Source: Lepisosteus oculatus (lineage: Eukaryota > Chordata > Actinopteri > Semionotiformes > Lepisosteidae). From it: a DNA stretch of 64,000 nucleotides. The number at the start of each line of letters is the position of its first letter. Position 1 is the stretch's first letter. Shown here one piece after another: positions 47,338-59,300 of the stretch. The stretch is taken from contig NC_090697.1 in the NCBI RefSeq assembly GCF_040954835.1, forward strand, positions 26,095,001-26,159,000. Direction: 5' to 3'. The notes under the pieces were generated by a model. It saw only the letters and a program-made list of their open reading frames with translations. It was not told the DNA's origin and ran no database searches. Both the position numbers and the translations under genes were made by a program.

Positions 47338-47953
47338 TTTATACCCTCGTAATACTCAAGTAGGTTTCAGTAGCTAATTAAGCCTGAAATAATCATGTAA
47401 GGGTTCAAAAGGCACTTACTGCACTGGAGCTATGGCTGCCAAGAGAAAGGTTATTTGGCTTTTATTGTTGACAGATTAAATATCCATGCTGCAACACGTC
47501 TATAACTGTTGTGACCCTGGATGTAATATAGATTATGATGCCATAAAGCTATCTTTTCATAGCTTTCAATAAACAGGGCCCAACCTGAAGTTAAACTGTA
47601 ATTTCTTTGTGAGGCACATGTGAAGACAAAATGATAATAAGAAGTGAAATTAATAACTTAGTGGATCACAAGCATATCTTGTTAAGTGGAATCTGCTTGG
47701 TTCCAAGAAAAAAGAATGCTCCTAAAACACTGCAAAATCACTAAATCATTAAATCCATATGTCTATACAAACCCCCATTACGGGACATGGAAGATCACTG
47801 CATTCTTCAAAATATATTGTAGGGTACTTAAAAAGGTAGTAAGCCCACTCTTAGACACCTGTGTCATGAAAGATAGTATGTTTTGAAAATATGACATTTT
47901 GTACAGATACAAAAGGTACCACATAGACCATGGCACTTGGACATTGTCGCATG

Positions 47954-49353
47954 TGTAGGGAAAACCGGTTCAGGGACGCCAAATATGTAATCATAGTGGC
48001 TCTCTGGAGGCACCAGTTCTGTAGGGTTTGGGCATTTACTGAGACAATTATTAATTGTAGCAGTAAATCACAAAGTTGATTCTTTTGATGGCTTTAGAAT
48101 CCAACCATGCGACATAACTCAAACAACGCGCACACACAGGTACTAATACACGGGGATACATTTATTAATACGTAGAATATGCATATAAACCTAACAGATC
48201 TTAGCGAGAGGGTTATCAGAATACAAAATATATATATTCAATCAGTTACAAAGAGTTACACATCAAGAGGACATACGTTCAGTATATCATTCATTAAGAC
48301 CGTTTCGTAAAGTGAACTTGGTTACAACTTCTACATTAGATACTCAAACAAGTACATAACTCTTAGGAATTAAATTGATATCAACTGGTTTGGATAACAA
48401 TTGAATTCTCGAGCTGTAATGCATTGAAGTTGAATACTCATCCAATCTCTGGGGATTCAGATCTCCTGCGGGCACAAAGAAACAGTTGCAGGCTGTTGCT
48501 GTCCAATCCGCGCTCTCTGGCTCGGTGCCAGGCTGTGCTGTGCGGCTTGCGACGGTGTGCTGCTGATGCTCACTGTTGGCTTTAACTAGCAAAGTTTGTG
48601 CACAGGAGAAAAGATGACTGTGGGTCCCAGCAAGTCAGGAAGAGGACCAGTTCGTTTATGATGAAGAGCTAGTTCTGAATAGTGATTCAGCTTTCCACAG
48701 TTCCGACCTGTTCACGAGGCCTGCTGCTGGTTACTCTCTGGCAACCTCCACTCTAGACTCTTAGAACAAAGGAAAGTTCTGGCACTCGGACACACTGGCC
48801 GTTCCGTGGTTGTCCGGGCTGAGTCTCAGGATGGTCAGGAGGCGCGCTGCGAGAATGTCCTGCCCTTGGGATTCTCCTTTGAATTCCCTTTAGAATTGTT
48901 GAATCTGAATCTGAATCTGAATCTGAATCTGAATCTGAATCTGAATCTCACAGGCTCTCTGTGTTGCCTGTTTTTACCTGGAGGAACTTCAGCTCATTGA
49001 TTGGCTGAAAGTTCCATGGGCATCAGAGTCCCATGTGGGTTACTCGGCCCTACCAGTCCCTGATTGGTTGATCAAGGTGAGATATGAGTCACTTAGTCCT
49101 GACACTTAGGAATGCAATCCAGATGTCCAACTCGCACTCCCTAGACAGATAGGCACCAATGGATGACCATTGATCATGATAGCCGGGCTTAGCTAAGTGC
49201 ATCCCCCTTTGGGAGCTGTCCTTGGACCTTAAATCACCTTGCATGAATGGTTTCTCTGTGGCTGCACCACAGAGATGAACAGAGAAATGAGGCCTAATTT
49301 GGGAAAGCCCAGAAACACTTAATTCTGCCTTATTATTAAGCCTCGCCGCTACA
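47954..49353 (-). mobile_element. Solo LTR of an endogenous retrovirus or LTR retrotransposon
   Basis: The 1,400-bp unit has ends TGTAGGG and GCTACA (TG...CA with the 5-bp inverted repeat TGTAG/CTACA). It is flanked by a 4-bp target duplication CATG (47950-47953 and 49354-49357). On the minus strand there is a TATA-like run near 48225, then AATAAA near 48160 about 200 bp before the end, and a U5-like end GGCGTCCCTGAACCGG. This fits a U3-R-U5 order on the minus strand. No internal viral genes are present, so it is the product of LTR-LTR recombination. Its family was not identified. Confidence 0.75.
48901..48948 (+). repeat. (GAATCT)8 hexanucleotide microsatellite inside the solo LTR
   Basis: Eight perfect GAATCT units lie in the U3 part of the LTR. 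The perfection suggests recent slippage. Confidence 0.98.
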
Positions 49354-49557
49354 CATGGATAATGAAGGTATACACCAGAGGGTGCTGAATCAGCAGTCAC
49401 CTCCATGTTGGTGAGTTCACACCATGGCAATACACTGTATGCCTTATGGTGGACACCTTGATGTCAGCATCCTCTTGATGTTAGTGCAAGGATGGGTGTC
49501 CAAATATGTATCAAATTGCATATGTACCAAAAATTGCATTCATTCAAGAGGTTCAAG

Positions 49558-49665
49558 AAGATACAGTAGCTGTGTCAGCCTGCGTAGACTGCGAAGGAAC
49601 AGGAAAAGGTTTATTAAATGCTGAAAGGACAAAAACAACATTTTGGCTGAGGAGCATATTCCATT
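49558..49665 (-). mobile_element. Penelope-like 3' tail copy
   Basis: Reads AGCTGTGTCAGCCTGCGTAG, GGAACAGGAAAAGGTTTATTAAATGCTG, AACAACATTTTGGCTGAGGAGC. It has the same orientation as the 958 copy and is truncated just after the GGCTG-GGAG segment. Confidence 0.65.
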
Positions 49666-50572
49666 GATTTCAGGGTACATTCATAGGGAAAGGCACCAAA
49701 ATAAAATAACTCTGTTAAGTTGTAATAATGACTAATCAAATATATTTATATATAATTTTGCAAAATATAAGAATTCCTAAGTCCTTATAGCAGTTGTTAC
49801 GATGCGGTCGGATCCAGCCGCAAGAGAGGTGATTTGTCAGAACCCAAGTGCTAGAGAGGGCCCAGGAGTCAGATTCAAGGCACACACCCTCATGGGGGGG
49901 GTCTCTTCCGAGATCAGGCCAGACTCATTCTCTCAGGTTCAACTCTCTGATGGAGGCGCCCGGATACAGATGGAATCGGATACCCAGGCGTCCTCTGGAC
50001 CGATTGGGAAACACATCTGTGACGGATTGGAGGCAATGGACCTGTCCTCAGTCCCCTCTTAATTCTCAGAGCCCTGGGTCAGCACGGCTGCACGGGCGGT
50101 CCCAGTCAGAGCCCAAGAGCTAGGAATCCTCAGGGAGCTCAGGCTAATGGAGTGATGCCCTCCAGGCATCAGAGAGGAAACAAGATGCCTGGCTAACTAG
50201 AAAGAAACAGAAGGCTCTGCTAGGACACTGGAAGGAGTCGTGGAAGAGAAAAGTTTCCCAGACAGACCAAGAGAAAGAAGTGAGAAGAAGAGCCCTGAGT
50301 CTAGAGAATAAGCCGCCTCAAAGATAAGCTGGAAAAGGTGACAGAAAAGATGGCAGTCAGAGAAAAAACTAAAGTACCAGATCAGGAGTCTACAGAACTA
50401 AAACAGGCATGCTAGGCAAAGGGAAAAATGGCTGCATGGGGTTCTGGGCAATAGAAGCTGCCTCCTGAAAGTAGGATGGAACCACAGGAGAAGGAGCGAG
50501 CCCAGCGGAAAGGAGTCCAGGGTTCCAGGCCAGAGGGCAGGAGCTGCTATGCAGATTGGAATAGGAGCTGAT

Positions 50573-50720
50573 GTGCAGAGTGAGTCCTGGAAAAAGGGCA
50601 AACTGGAAACAAGTTCCACAGTGCAGAGTGAAGGTCTGAAGAAAGGGCAAACTGTTACAGAGTACTGCAGTGCAGAATGAAGTGAAATCCTGGGCAGGAC
50701 ACAAGGCAATCTGGAACGGA
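50573..50720 (+). repeat. Degenerate tandem repeat, about 48-49 bp period
   Basis: Units begin GTGCAGAGTGA at 50573 and 50621 and GTGCAGAATGA at 50670. The first two share AAAGGGCAAACTG, and the third has only a diverged remnant. The open frames over this region on the minus strand look like a by-product of the repeat and of low stop-codon density. Confidence 0.6.
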
Positions 50721-51196
50721 GCGAGAAACAAGGGTGGTTGGCGACAAGCCCAGAGATCTGAACCACAGTGAATCAGCCCATCGGCAGGAATTGGGCAGCC
50801 TCGTCTTTGGAGCGGAATCTTGTGCCAAGATCCCAGAAAAAAGGATGACACTCAGGTATATCGGCCTTGGAACAGAATCCCATTGAGGAGCCCCCAGGGG
50901 AGAACGGGTTTTCGACTTCGGAGCTGAATCCTGATTTCGAGAACCAAGGAAATGGGAGCAAAGGGGCTTAGCATTCCAGGGTGAGATGACCACCCAGAAA
51001 AGCCACTGAGGCAACTGCATGATGAACAGGAGATCAGGGAACCATGGTGCAAATGGGACAGGGTGTAATGAATAATGACAAAACACCATCAAAGCGGTGC
51101 CTCAGCATTAAATACAGAAAGAAGAATTAGATAACAAATTCGATAATTACTAATTAAGACAGATCACCAAAATGATATCCTGTCAAAGCAGAAAGG

Positions 51197-51241
51197 CCTG
51201 GTAAACCGTGAGCCCTCGTTAGAATGTGACGGTTTACCAGG
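51197..51241. repeat. 12-bp inverted repeat with 21-nt loop
   Basis: CCTGGTAAACCG (51197-51208) and CGGTTTACCAGG (51230-51241) are perfect inverted copies at the right side of the 49.8-51.3 kb repetitive block. They may mark a terminus of an unrecognised element. Confidence 0.8.
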
Positions 51242-51300
51242 GCAACCGCTAGCCGAGAGATGCCGCGGGACAGCAGTCAAAATAGAGGTATTTTGCTTCC

Positions 51301-54300
51301 TTGAACGGTCTGTAGCATTTTTTTACTGTGTATTTTCACTGAATTGAAGTGTCTAGTGTCTTTAGTACTCTGGTGGGCTGAATATATATGTAGTCTCAAT
51401 CACAGGTGCTAGGAGTTTCTAGAGCACATGCGCTGCCCTTGGCATACAAGGCCATGCAAAAGAGATTTCCTGTCACAATAAGATTTCAACATGTTCCCTT
51501 ATGATTTACACAACAAATAAATAATTAAACATTTAGCAAAGCTCTAGTGCTCAAAAAACAATTCATATAAAATCTGTTTATGCATTATTCATCTTTCACT
51601 GACAAATTCAATAACAAATGTCACTACAATACATTCAGAAGACATTAATGTCTTCATATATTAATTACTCATATATTTTTACCACGGGGATTTTTAAAAT
51701 TACTTTAGAGTTTTCCTCTTTCATTAAGTGAAGTCTAATAAGTTTTTTGTTTGGAAACTTAAGTTGCTTTTTACCTCTGAGACATGGGAAGCCGTGTTCA
51801 ATGTCTTAAATTTCTAAAGGCTGTACTATAAAATACAAATGATACAATAAGTGTTTTGTCTTATAATTTACAAGGGGTTAAAATAGACAAAACCCAAAGT
51901 ACTAACATTTTAGATTTATTCAGGTTTCATGACTGTGCTTTTAAATGTTTTCAATTATGTTTAACCTAACTTTTATTGAAAGGTATCAGATTATAAGTCT
52001 AGGTTTATTATATTTGGCACCAAAAACAATTTTTAATAGGGAATTTGAAACCAACTAATACTAAAATAGACAAGCGGTGGCACAGTACATAGAGTTACTA
52101 AATTGATGTCAAATTAATTTGAACTAATATTTAACAACAATTATAAGTGTATTATTCCTAAACAGTTTTATTATTAGTCACTTTGTGGGCACTTGTCATT
52201 AATAAGACAAGGATCAGCTTGTAGATGATACAACAAAACACAGAGAAAAAAATCAATTTAAAAGCAGTTTAAAAGTGTAAGAACATATTTTTGCTGGAGG
52301 AAAGGAATTTGTGGAGTCTAATTTAAGGAGGTGGGGTCTTGTAAAATATGAGGACTGTTTTCGGCAGCTGTAATAGTCAACAATAATGCTTATGTTATGT
52401 GCAAACTGTTAAAAAAACCCATACCCACAAGATTATATATTCTTCAGCTGTTAAGATTGTGCTGTGTGAACAAAAGTCCTTCTTTTCTTTTATTATATCT
52501 CCTAGGGAAAGCAAATACAGCTAACTTTGCTACTGGTGAAAGGTTCAGAAGATCTAAACTGCACTGTTAGAGCAAATGAACAACCAATCTGGCTAAAGTA
52601 CAGGCTGATTAATAAAAGGATTCTTAACCCCTCGTTTTTGAGCCACCATATTTCAAGCACGTTAAGTAAGAATTGGCCAGGGTTCAAACTGTGGCCTATG
52701 ATCAATGAGACTCTACAGACCACCACCGCATTTCAATGCGCTTTGTGCTTTGCGCAACTAAATCAAATCTAATCAACTCGACTTTGGGAACGCTAGATTT
52801 TCATACTTTGGAAATTCTACACACTTCCCATGAAAAGATTTATACTCTTCTAACTGTTACCATGTGTGAATGCTGGATAAAATTAAATAATAATCATAAA
52901 AACATTCTCAGAGTTAAAGTACATGCATGTAACGTTTCCAAGTATTTTTTAAAGCCTGAGAAAAATCCAATCGCTTTTAAAGTCATAGATTTAAGTAATG
53001 CGAACCTCCTCCTTTGGGGATGTTTTTTTTAGTTAATTGTTCTGTCTTCTTGAGCCCTTATCAACTTGCAACTGCACAGGACTTCACTGCTTGGCTTTAT
53101 TCCTCTTGCATTTCTGCTGTCCTACAGCTGTCATTGTTTTTCTTCAGATCCCAGTTCCTATTTTACTGCACTTTGCAAAATGTCAATACACTCTACACCT
53201 TCCTGTCAGACGTCTTGGAAAAATAAACCATTTCAGCCTGAGAGATCTTGGTCCTTTCAAAGAAGATATGAGGCGACCGCTGGTGTCCTGGCACACACTC
53301 ATCACAGGTCAATAAAACCTGATCCAGAATACATTCCCTATAGCCTGGCTTACTTTAAAATCTTTAATTTTTCTGCTCATAAAGAACAAATGGACTGGAC
53401 AACAAAAGATGAAGGCTCACAGTGAAAGTATCCAGTACAAACAAATGACTTGATGTAGAAGAATTAGTAGTAACTATGAAAAATGCTGACACCAAATCAA
53501 AACTTTGTAATTCTGTTAAAAAATGAATACCCGTTCCAATTGTTTTAACCACTAAATGTTTTGCAGAACCTAACCCCATATTGCTTATCTTTTATACACC
53601 AAAGAAACAAAGAAATCTAGTAAAAAAAAATGTTGGGTTGTGTCATTATGACATTCCTAAAAAACACTTGTAAAGCGCTGACCAGTAAACATCTTTTGTG
53701 CTGCTACTAAAATAAAAGAAATCTAAAGATCTGATAGGAATTTATCATTTACCATTCATAGGAAAACACCTGCTGTAGTTCCAAAACATAATTCTGAGCA
53801 TTAAAATAAAAAATAACGTCAAGAACACAGTACATGAAATATTATTGGTTTACCACAATGTCCAGAATCACCCCTTCACTAAAACAGAAGGTCTTTGTTG
53901 GAAAGTTTAAATACACTACCTGATTTTTCTTTTCCTTATAAGCAAACCGGATGTGACACGGAAGAAATGGCAACATTTCAGACCAGACGTCAGTAGCATT
54001 TGGCAGTCCTCAGGATCAGCATTAATAGTATGTAGAATGTATAATTAAAAACATTATTTTGGGGGCAGCGCTCCTTAAATGTAAAACAAATAAGTTAAAC
54101 TACTTATGCTCCAAGACCTCCCATTTTAGGAGACCAAGATCAGATTAATTTAGCCGTTCTTGGATTGCATGGATGTTTGCTTGTTAGCGCTCTTGAAATG
54201 ATCCAGAAAATGCACTGATCCACTGATCCAGTGCAATGATCCAGAAAAGCAGGGTGAGAAGTCCATGTTTTTCAAGACACGTCTACTGGTCGAAAAAGGT

Positions 54301-55399
54301 TGGTTCTTCTTCCATTCACGTACTGTACAGGAAATATCCCCAGTCTGGCCAAAACGCAACAGAGTCAAGAAATAGCATGGATGATTTGCTTCTAACTGAA
54401 CTCTAAAAATACACTAGCTTATTAGGAATTTAAACTGGCACGTGTCTGTAAACGAGGCCACCTACAGTACTAACCTGCATTAATCAGTTCTCACAAAAGC
54501 TGCCCCCAAATAAAAATGAGTACCATCCTAAATTTATACAGAATAAAAATAAAACCTGTTTAACTTTGGAATTACAGAAATATTTTGCATTTGTTTCTAA
54601 CAAAGAGTATGGCTTACTGAATTTGGTAGTTCCAGGTGATTATCCTGCATGCACAGTGTAGGAATGGATTTTGCTAACAGCTGTTTTAATTGCAGTAACT
54701 GTAGGGCATTCACTTGAGTAATCTGGTCACCAAGGTCTAAGTGACAAAAAAAAAGTTTCGAACAAACAGGATACATTGTCTTTAAAAAGCTGTGTTCCTC
54801 TGTGCATGCATTTGTTCAATTACTACTCTACTGAACATTAAAGTGGCAGGGAAGGGTTAATAATCAAGACAAAATAAAAACTTCAGTGTACTGTGTTGTT
54901 ACTCCCCTTCTACAAAAACATAAAAAGAAATGTGAGATGATTTTTTGATTTTCAGAATTGTTTAATTTCTCTTTAGTCAAAGTGCATACTGTATTTCCAC
55001 AATGTATAGAACAAGGTAGTGCACAACACCACAGATTAATAAAATAATTTGAACACAGACATTTCAATTCTTGATATTGCATAATACCTTTAAAGGCAAG
55101 CTACACGTTATGCGTTTTATCTATTGCTAGCACTTCAGTTGTAGCATTTTGCCAATGGCACAAAATAAAACATGTAAGATTTAAATGCAAATAAATCCAT
55201 TTAACTTACAGATCCTCTAATGTCTTAATTTATACAAAGCCCAATGTGCATGCAGTCACTTAAAAGTATTTTTGCACAAGAAAAGCCAACTGAGAGAACA
55301 TGCCCAAAGTCAAAATCATAGACCACGTTTATCTTGATGAACATACACCTAGTGAGAGATCTATCGTCTATCTGAACAGCCATTCTCTGAACAGCCTTG
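51301..55399. other. Intergenic region downstream of RDH14
   Basis: AT-rich. Overlapping open frames at 52.5-53.4 kb on both strands have no recognisable domain. No repeat copy of the families described here was found. Confidence 0.5.
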
Positions 55400-55480
55400 C
55401 TACGTGAGAACATAACGAAAAGGTTGCAAGAGACTATTCAGCCCATCAAACTCATTCAGTTAAATATTGTAAATTAATTT
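55400..55480 (-). mobile_element. Interspersed repeat A, short fragment downstream of RDH14
   Basis: GTGAGAACATAACGAAAAGGTTGCAAGAG...ATTCAGCCCATC matches the start of the family in reverse orientation. The copy is diverged and short. Confidence 0.4.
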
Positions 55481-55668
55481 TAGCAAACTGGCAAAAGTAA
55501 AAAAAGAAAATTTTGTTCAAGCACATAAAGTACAACTTAAGGAAACCCGATCATTTAAAACTTTGGAACACCGGTAACTAGACTTCATGGTGAATTCTGC
55601 ATATTCTTCACGGTACAGGCATAATTAGCATTATGTGTAAGGCATGGCTAATTTACTCAACCACCACT

Positions 55669-55686
55669 TTTATTTTCTCATTTATT
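55669..55686 (-). terminator. Candidate RDH14 polyadenylation signals
   Basis: Two AATAAA hexamers on the minus strand (55686-55681 and 55674-55669) lie 36-53 nt beyond the stop codon. If used, the 3' UTR would be very short. AATAAA is frequent by chance in AT-rich DNA, so a more distal site is possible. Confidence 0.3.
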
Positions 55687-55721
55687 TTTGGAACAACAGA
55701 AATAAGACTAAAAAAATATTT

Positions 55722-56339
55722 TCATTTTGTCAGCCCCACCATAATTTCACTAATGTCCCACAATTTTCTTGCAACAGCATCATCAGATGCTTTAGGCAGT
55801 AATTCCTCTTCCTTGCAGTTGGCAAAACACTTCCCAGAAACCCCCTCTACATCTGGAGAACAGGCTAAATAAATGGAGGACTGTGCACCTTCCAAGGGGC
55901 TTTTAAAAAAAGCCCAAGACACTAGATTGAATAGAGGCTTGGCAAGGAAAGGAATATTAATGTGTCTCCCCAGATTTGTTCGAACTATTCCTGGGGTTAA
56001 AGCATTTACAGTTACTCCTGTTTCTTCCAAGCGTTTAGCCAGTTCATGGGTGAAAAGTAAGTTGGCAAGCTTACTCCTGCTGTAGGCAAAGCTTTTATTA
56101 TAACTCTGCTCGCTGCTCAAGTCATCAAAGTTGATTTCCCCATATTTGTAAAGCTTGGAAGACACCACAATGATCCTGCTGGGGGCAGACTTCGTCAGCA
56201 GATCTAGGAGGAGGTTGGTTAGCAGGAAATGTCCCAGGTGGTTAACTCCAAACTGCATTTCAAAGCCATCCTCTGTCTTTGTGTACGGGCACTGATAAAT
56301 CCCAGCATTGTTGATGAGTACATCTAACCTCGGCTCCTC
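55722..56339 (-). CDS. rdh14: RDH14 exon 2 (residues 119-323)
   Basis: The acceptor reads TTTTTAAAG|GAGGAG, so the frame continues [14 protein letters not shown] across a phase-0 junction. The exon carries the rest of the Rossmann fold, the catalytic Ser-Tyr-Lys residues and the C-terminal segment, ending in TGA at 55722-55724. No disabling change is visible. Confidence 0.95.
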   Translation of the reverse strand, partial: EEPRLDVLINNAGIYQCPYTKTEDGFEMQFGVNHLGHFLLTNLLLDLLTKSAPSRIIVVSSKLYKYGEINFDDLSSEQSYNKSFAYSRSKLANLLFTHELAKRLEETGVTVNALTPGIVRTNLGRHINIPFLAKPLFNLVSWAFFKSPLEGAQSSIYLACSPDVEGVSGKCFANCKEEELLPKASDDAVARKLWDISEIMVGLTK

Positions 56340-59300
56340 CTTTAAAAATAAGAGAAATATACTGTATTCAGCAGGCATTCAAGATTGAATGATATTTTCA
56401 CAGACATGGACTAGCGATAGTCCCAGACTTGCTTAACTAGGTAGTCCAGGACTAGTAGCAAACTGATCTGTAAGAACACTGGATAAATCCATTAACAAAA
56501 AAAAGTTTATATTATAAATAAGTAGAGATCAATGGTTTTGGTTAGATTTGTGAAAAATCTGGAACTTGGTCTGCATTACATGATGTTCATACTGTATGTG
56601 TTATTGTCCACAAAACACTTTTCAGCAGTGTAACAGCAAGCTTCAAACTGTACTAATTTCTTCTTATGTGCAATGATTTTGTGGTAATACCAAATTAAAC
56701 AGACATAAAAAAAACATTTCTGAATGTTCAAACAAAGCTATATTTGCTTTTCTTAATTAGAGATTGGTATGCAATGCATACTATTAAAAGAATAGCCTTG
56801 GTAGTTTTAATCATCCTGAACAGAAATTACATTTTTGAACTGGCTGTACTAATTTACAAGGTTACTAGTTACCTTGTGGAATTACCAACCCATCGAGAGA
56901 CGCTCTAATTACATTGGGATACAACATCAGTAAATGCAAACAACTGGACGGACAGCACCATACATCCATTAGTAAAGGCACTCAATAGGAGCGCAGGCTA
57001 AGTCCTACTGCCCTGGCATCACAAGTTTAGCAGACTGTCAATCAATTTATTTGGTACTATATGGAGCCCACTGCGACACTTGTCACAGAACACTTTACAG
57101 ATTTCCTAAGCTGTTATATGACAACAGTTGACCATGTGGGTACAGAGGAGAACAAAAACTTCCAGTGGGTGAGAAGAAACTTCTGGTCAATGTTACCAGG
57201 AATTCCTGGTAGCATGATGTTTAATGTAGACAAGTGTGGAATATTATATGCAGGTGGCAAAGACAATGACCTATAAAAACAAATGAGAGAAAAGAAAAAT
57301 ATTTCAAGCATGTCAGGTCACAGAAGAAAATTTTCTTGATCTGGTGTGGGATTGCTGCCTCTTGTGACAAACTTGGTCAACACTCAGACAATACCCCCAC
57401 AACTTGCAAAACATGTGATTTCAATCCAAAAACAAAAATGAGAATTATCATCAGTCTGAGTTACTTTGCTGCCCAAGTGCTTCTAACTTAATGACAACGG
57501 TCTTGTTTCTCATGTGGCCCCAGATCTTAATAAACAACAAATGTCTCCCTCTTGTTGTTGTCACCAAAAACTGTTTGTGTAACTAAGGTTTAAATCCAGT
57601 GACAGATCCACGTGCCCTCCCTTTTCTAGGAAAATTGTACCATAGGAGTGCTGTGTCTTCTTTTAAAAAACGATAGGGTGCTTCTTACATGCAAAATATT
57701 TTTATCCAAAGAAACATCAGTTTCCTACAGCAATTTCTGAATAATTGTTCATTAAATTATTTTTCCACAAATTACAAACAGGGACATGGCCTTGTTTCTA
57801 GTGAGCAACAAGTACAACATACAGTAGGCATAGCTTTTGAATAGTTTTCCTTAATAAACAGTCTCTACTATGGTACCTGATAATGTCTTTAGCACACTTT
57901 AAACACAAAACCCCAATATGTATTAATCCCCAGATCTTTACTCAAAAATGTAAATAAAAGAACCTTCATCTCACCACTTCTGAAATGGGTCAAACCTGGA
58001 TACATCTTTCACACCCACTTGTGGGATATACACCCACTTATATCCCACTTATTTTTGGCCATACTGACAGAAACAACTAGAATGAATTGCTGCCAAGGTT
58101 CATTTCTATATATACATATTAATAAAAATGTTTTGTCACATAGTATGACTGTTTAATGTTTTATTTACTGCAGTGGGTCTTCATCTTCGCAGAGCACAAT
58201 AAAAATGTACACAAAATTCAACACCTGGCAGATGACTTTTTAATGCAGACAAGTACAGATCGTAAATGAACAATAGGTTTATTCCATGCTGAAAAGAGAA
58301 GAAAGAAAACACAACGTTTCGTCCATGAAGCCTTCTTCAGGTGTGAGAAAGACAGGTTAGTAAGCAAAGGTAATGTAGAATAAGGGAACAAAAGCTGAAG
58401 TCAGTATAGGTAAAGAGAGGTGTGACATGAAACCAAAATGTAGCAATGGGTGCAAGGGAGGGTACACTCTGAAGGACATCACAGGGCAAACACACTCAAA
58501 CCAGGTCTATTTTTTAGAAGTAAAATAACAAGTAGATTGTTGTATGCAGGTAGCAAAAACTACAAGTACAAATATAAAAGGACAACATTAAAAAAATCTT
58601 GAAGAGGCTACTTATAAGAAAGCCACAGGCCAAGCTTATGTGGATACATCAATTACATTTTTTTAAACACTGTGGTAAATAAATAAAAAAAATATGAGCA
58701 TGGCATGTCTTGGAGCTTGGTGGTGTATCTTTTTTTTTTAACATGTTCCAGAAAATCAGTTTTTTAACTGTGTGTCTTAACACTGTTTGCCTGAGAGGCT
58801 AAGAACTGGCCCATTTTTTATAAACGTCATTATAATTTTAATTAATAATGTACATTATAAACTCAGTGATTCATTTCTTCACACAAGGATTTGTGGAATT
58901 CCACAACAATCTAACCTAACATGCTGATGCTAATACTCGGATCTTTTCAGTCAATAAATCACGGGTGAAAGGATTTTCAAGGATTTTCTCTAACCAGCAA
59001 CAAACTACTGTAGATGTCTCCTCTCTTTAATAACCGTTCTTATGTCCATACGTAACGGACTTTTAATGTACTTCAGAACTACGGTTTTTAAGAACTGTCA
59101 CAAGTTCATGTACTGTAAGTCATTTTTTGTAACAGAAACATTGGTCTTTTACTTAAAGAGTCACAAGCTTAAGCAACTCATCTAAGAAATAAAAGCAATA
59201 TTTAACCCACCTTTGTCTCGGTCATCTTAAATGTGCGCTTAATAAGCCTTTCATATTTTTCTTAATACTTATTAACATAATATTTGCAAGAGATTTCGAG

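Larger units (their letters stand above)
49795..51300. other. GC-richer unclassified repetitive block
   Basis: About 1.5 kb is visibly richer in G and C than its surroundings and purine-rich on the plus strand. It begins near TTACGATGCGGTCGG and contains the tandem units at 50.57 kb and the inverted repeat at 51.2 kb. Minus-strand frames of 122-153 codons exist (for example 50851-50390) but show no recognisable domain. It is probably an unclassified transposon or LTR-like unit. Confidence 0.4.

Noticed and set aside
48901..48948. CRISPR-like array
   Set aside because: It is a plain hexanucleotide repeat without spacers, in a vertebrate LTR.
50390..51092. Overlapping 122-153-codon minus-strand frames as genes
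   Set aside because: They lie in a low-stop-density repetitive block, overlap one another in different frames and show no domain.
52502..53425. Several 70-119-codon frames on both strands
   Set aside because: The frames overlap and alternate, and have no recognisable motif or splice context.
57061..57276. 71-codon frame in the RDH14 intron
   Set aside because: It is antisense to the gene, with no similarity and no promoter or splice evidence.
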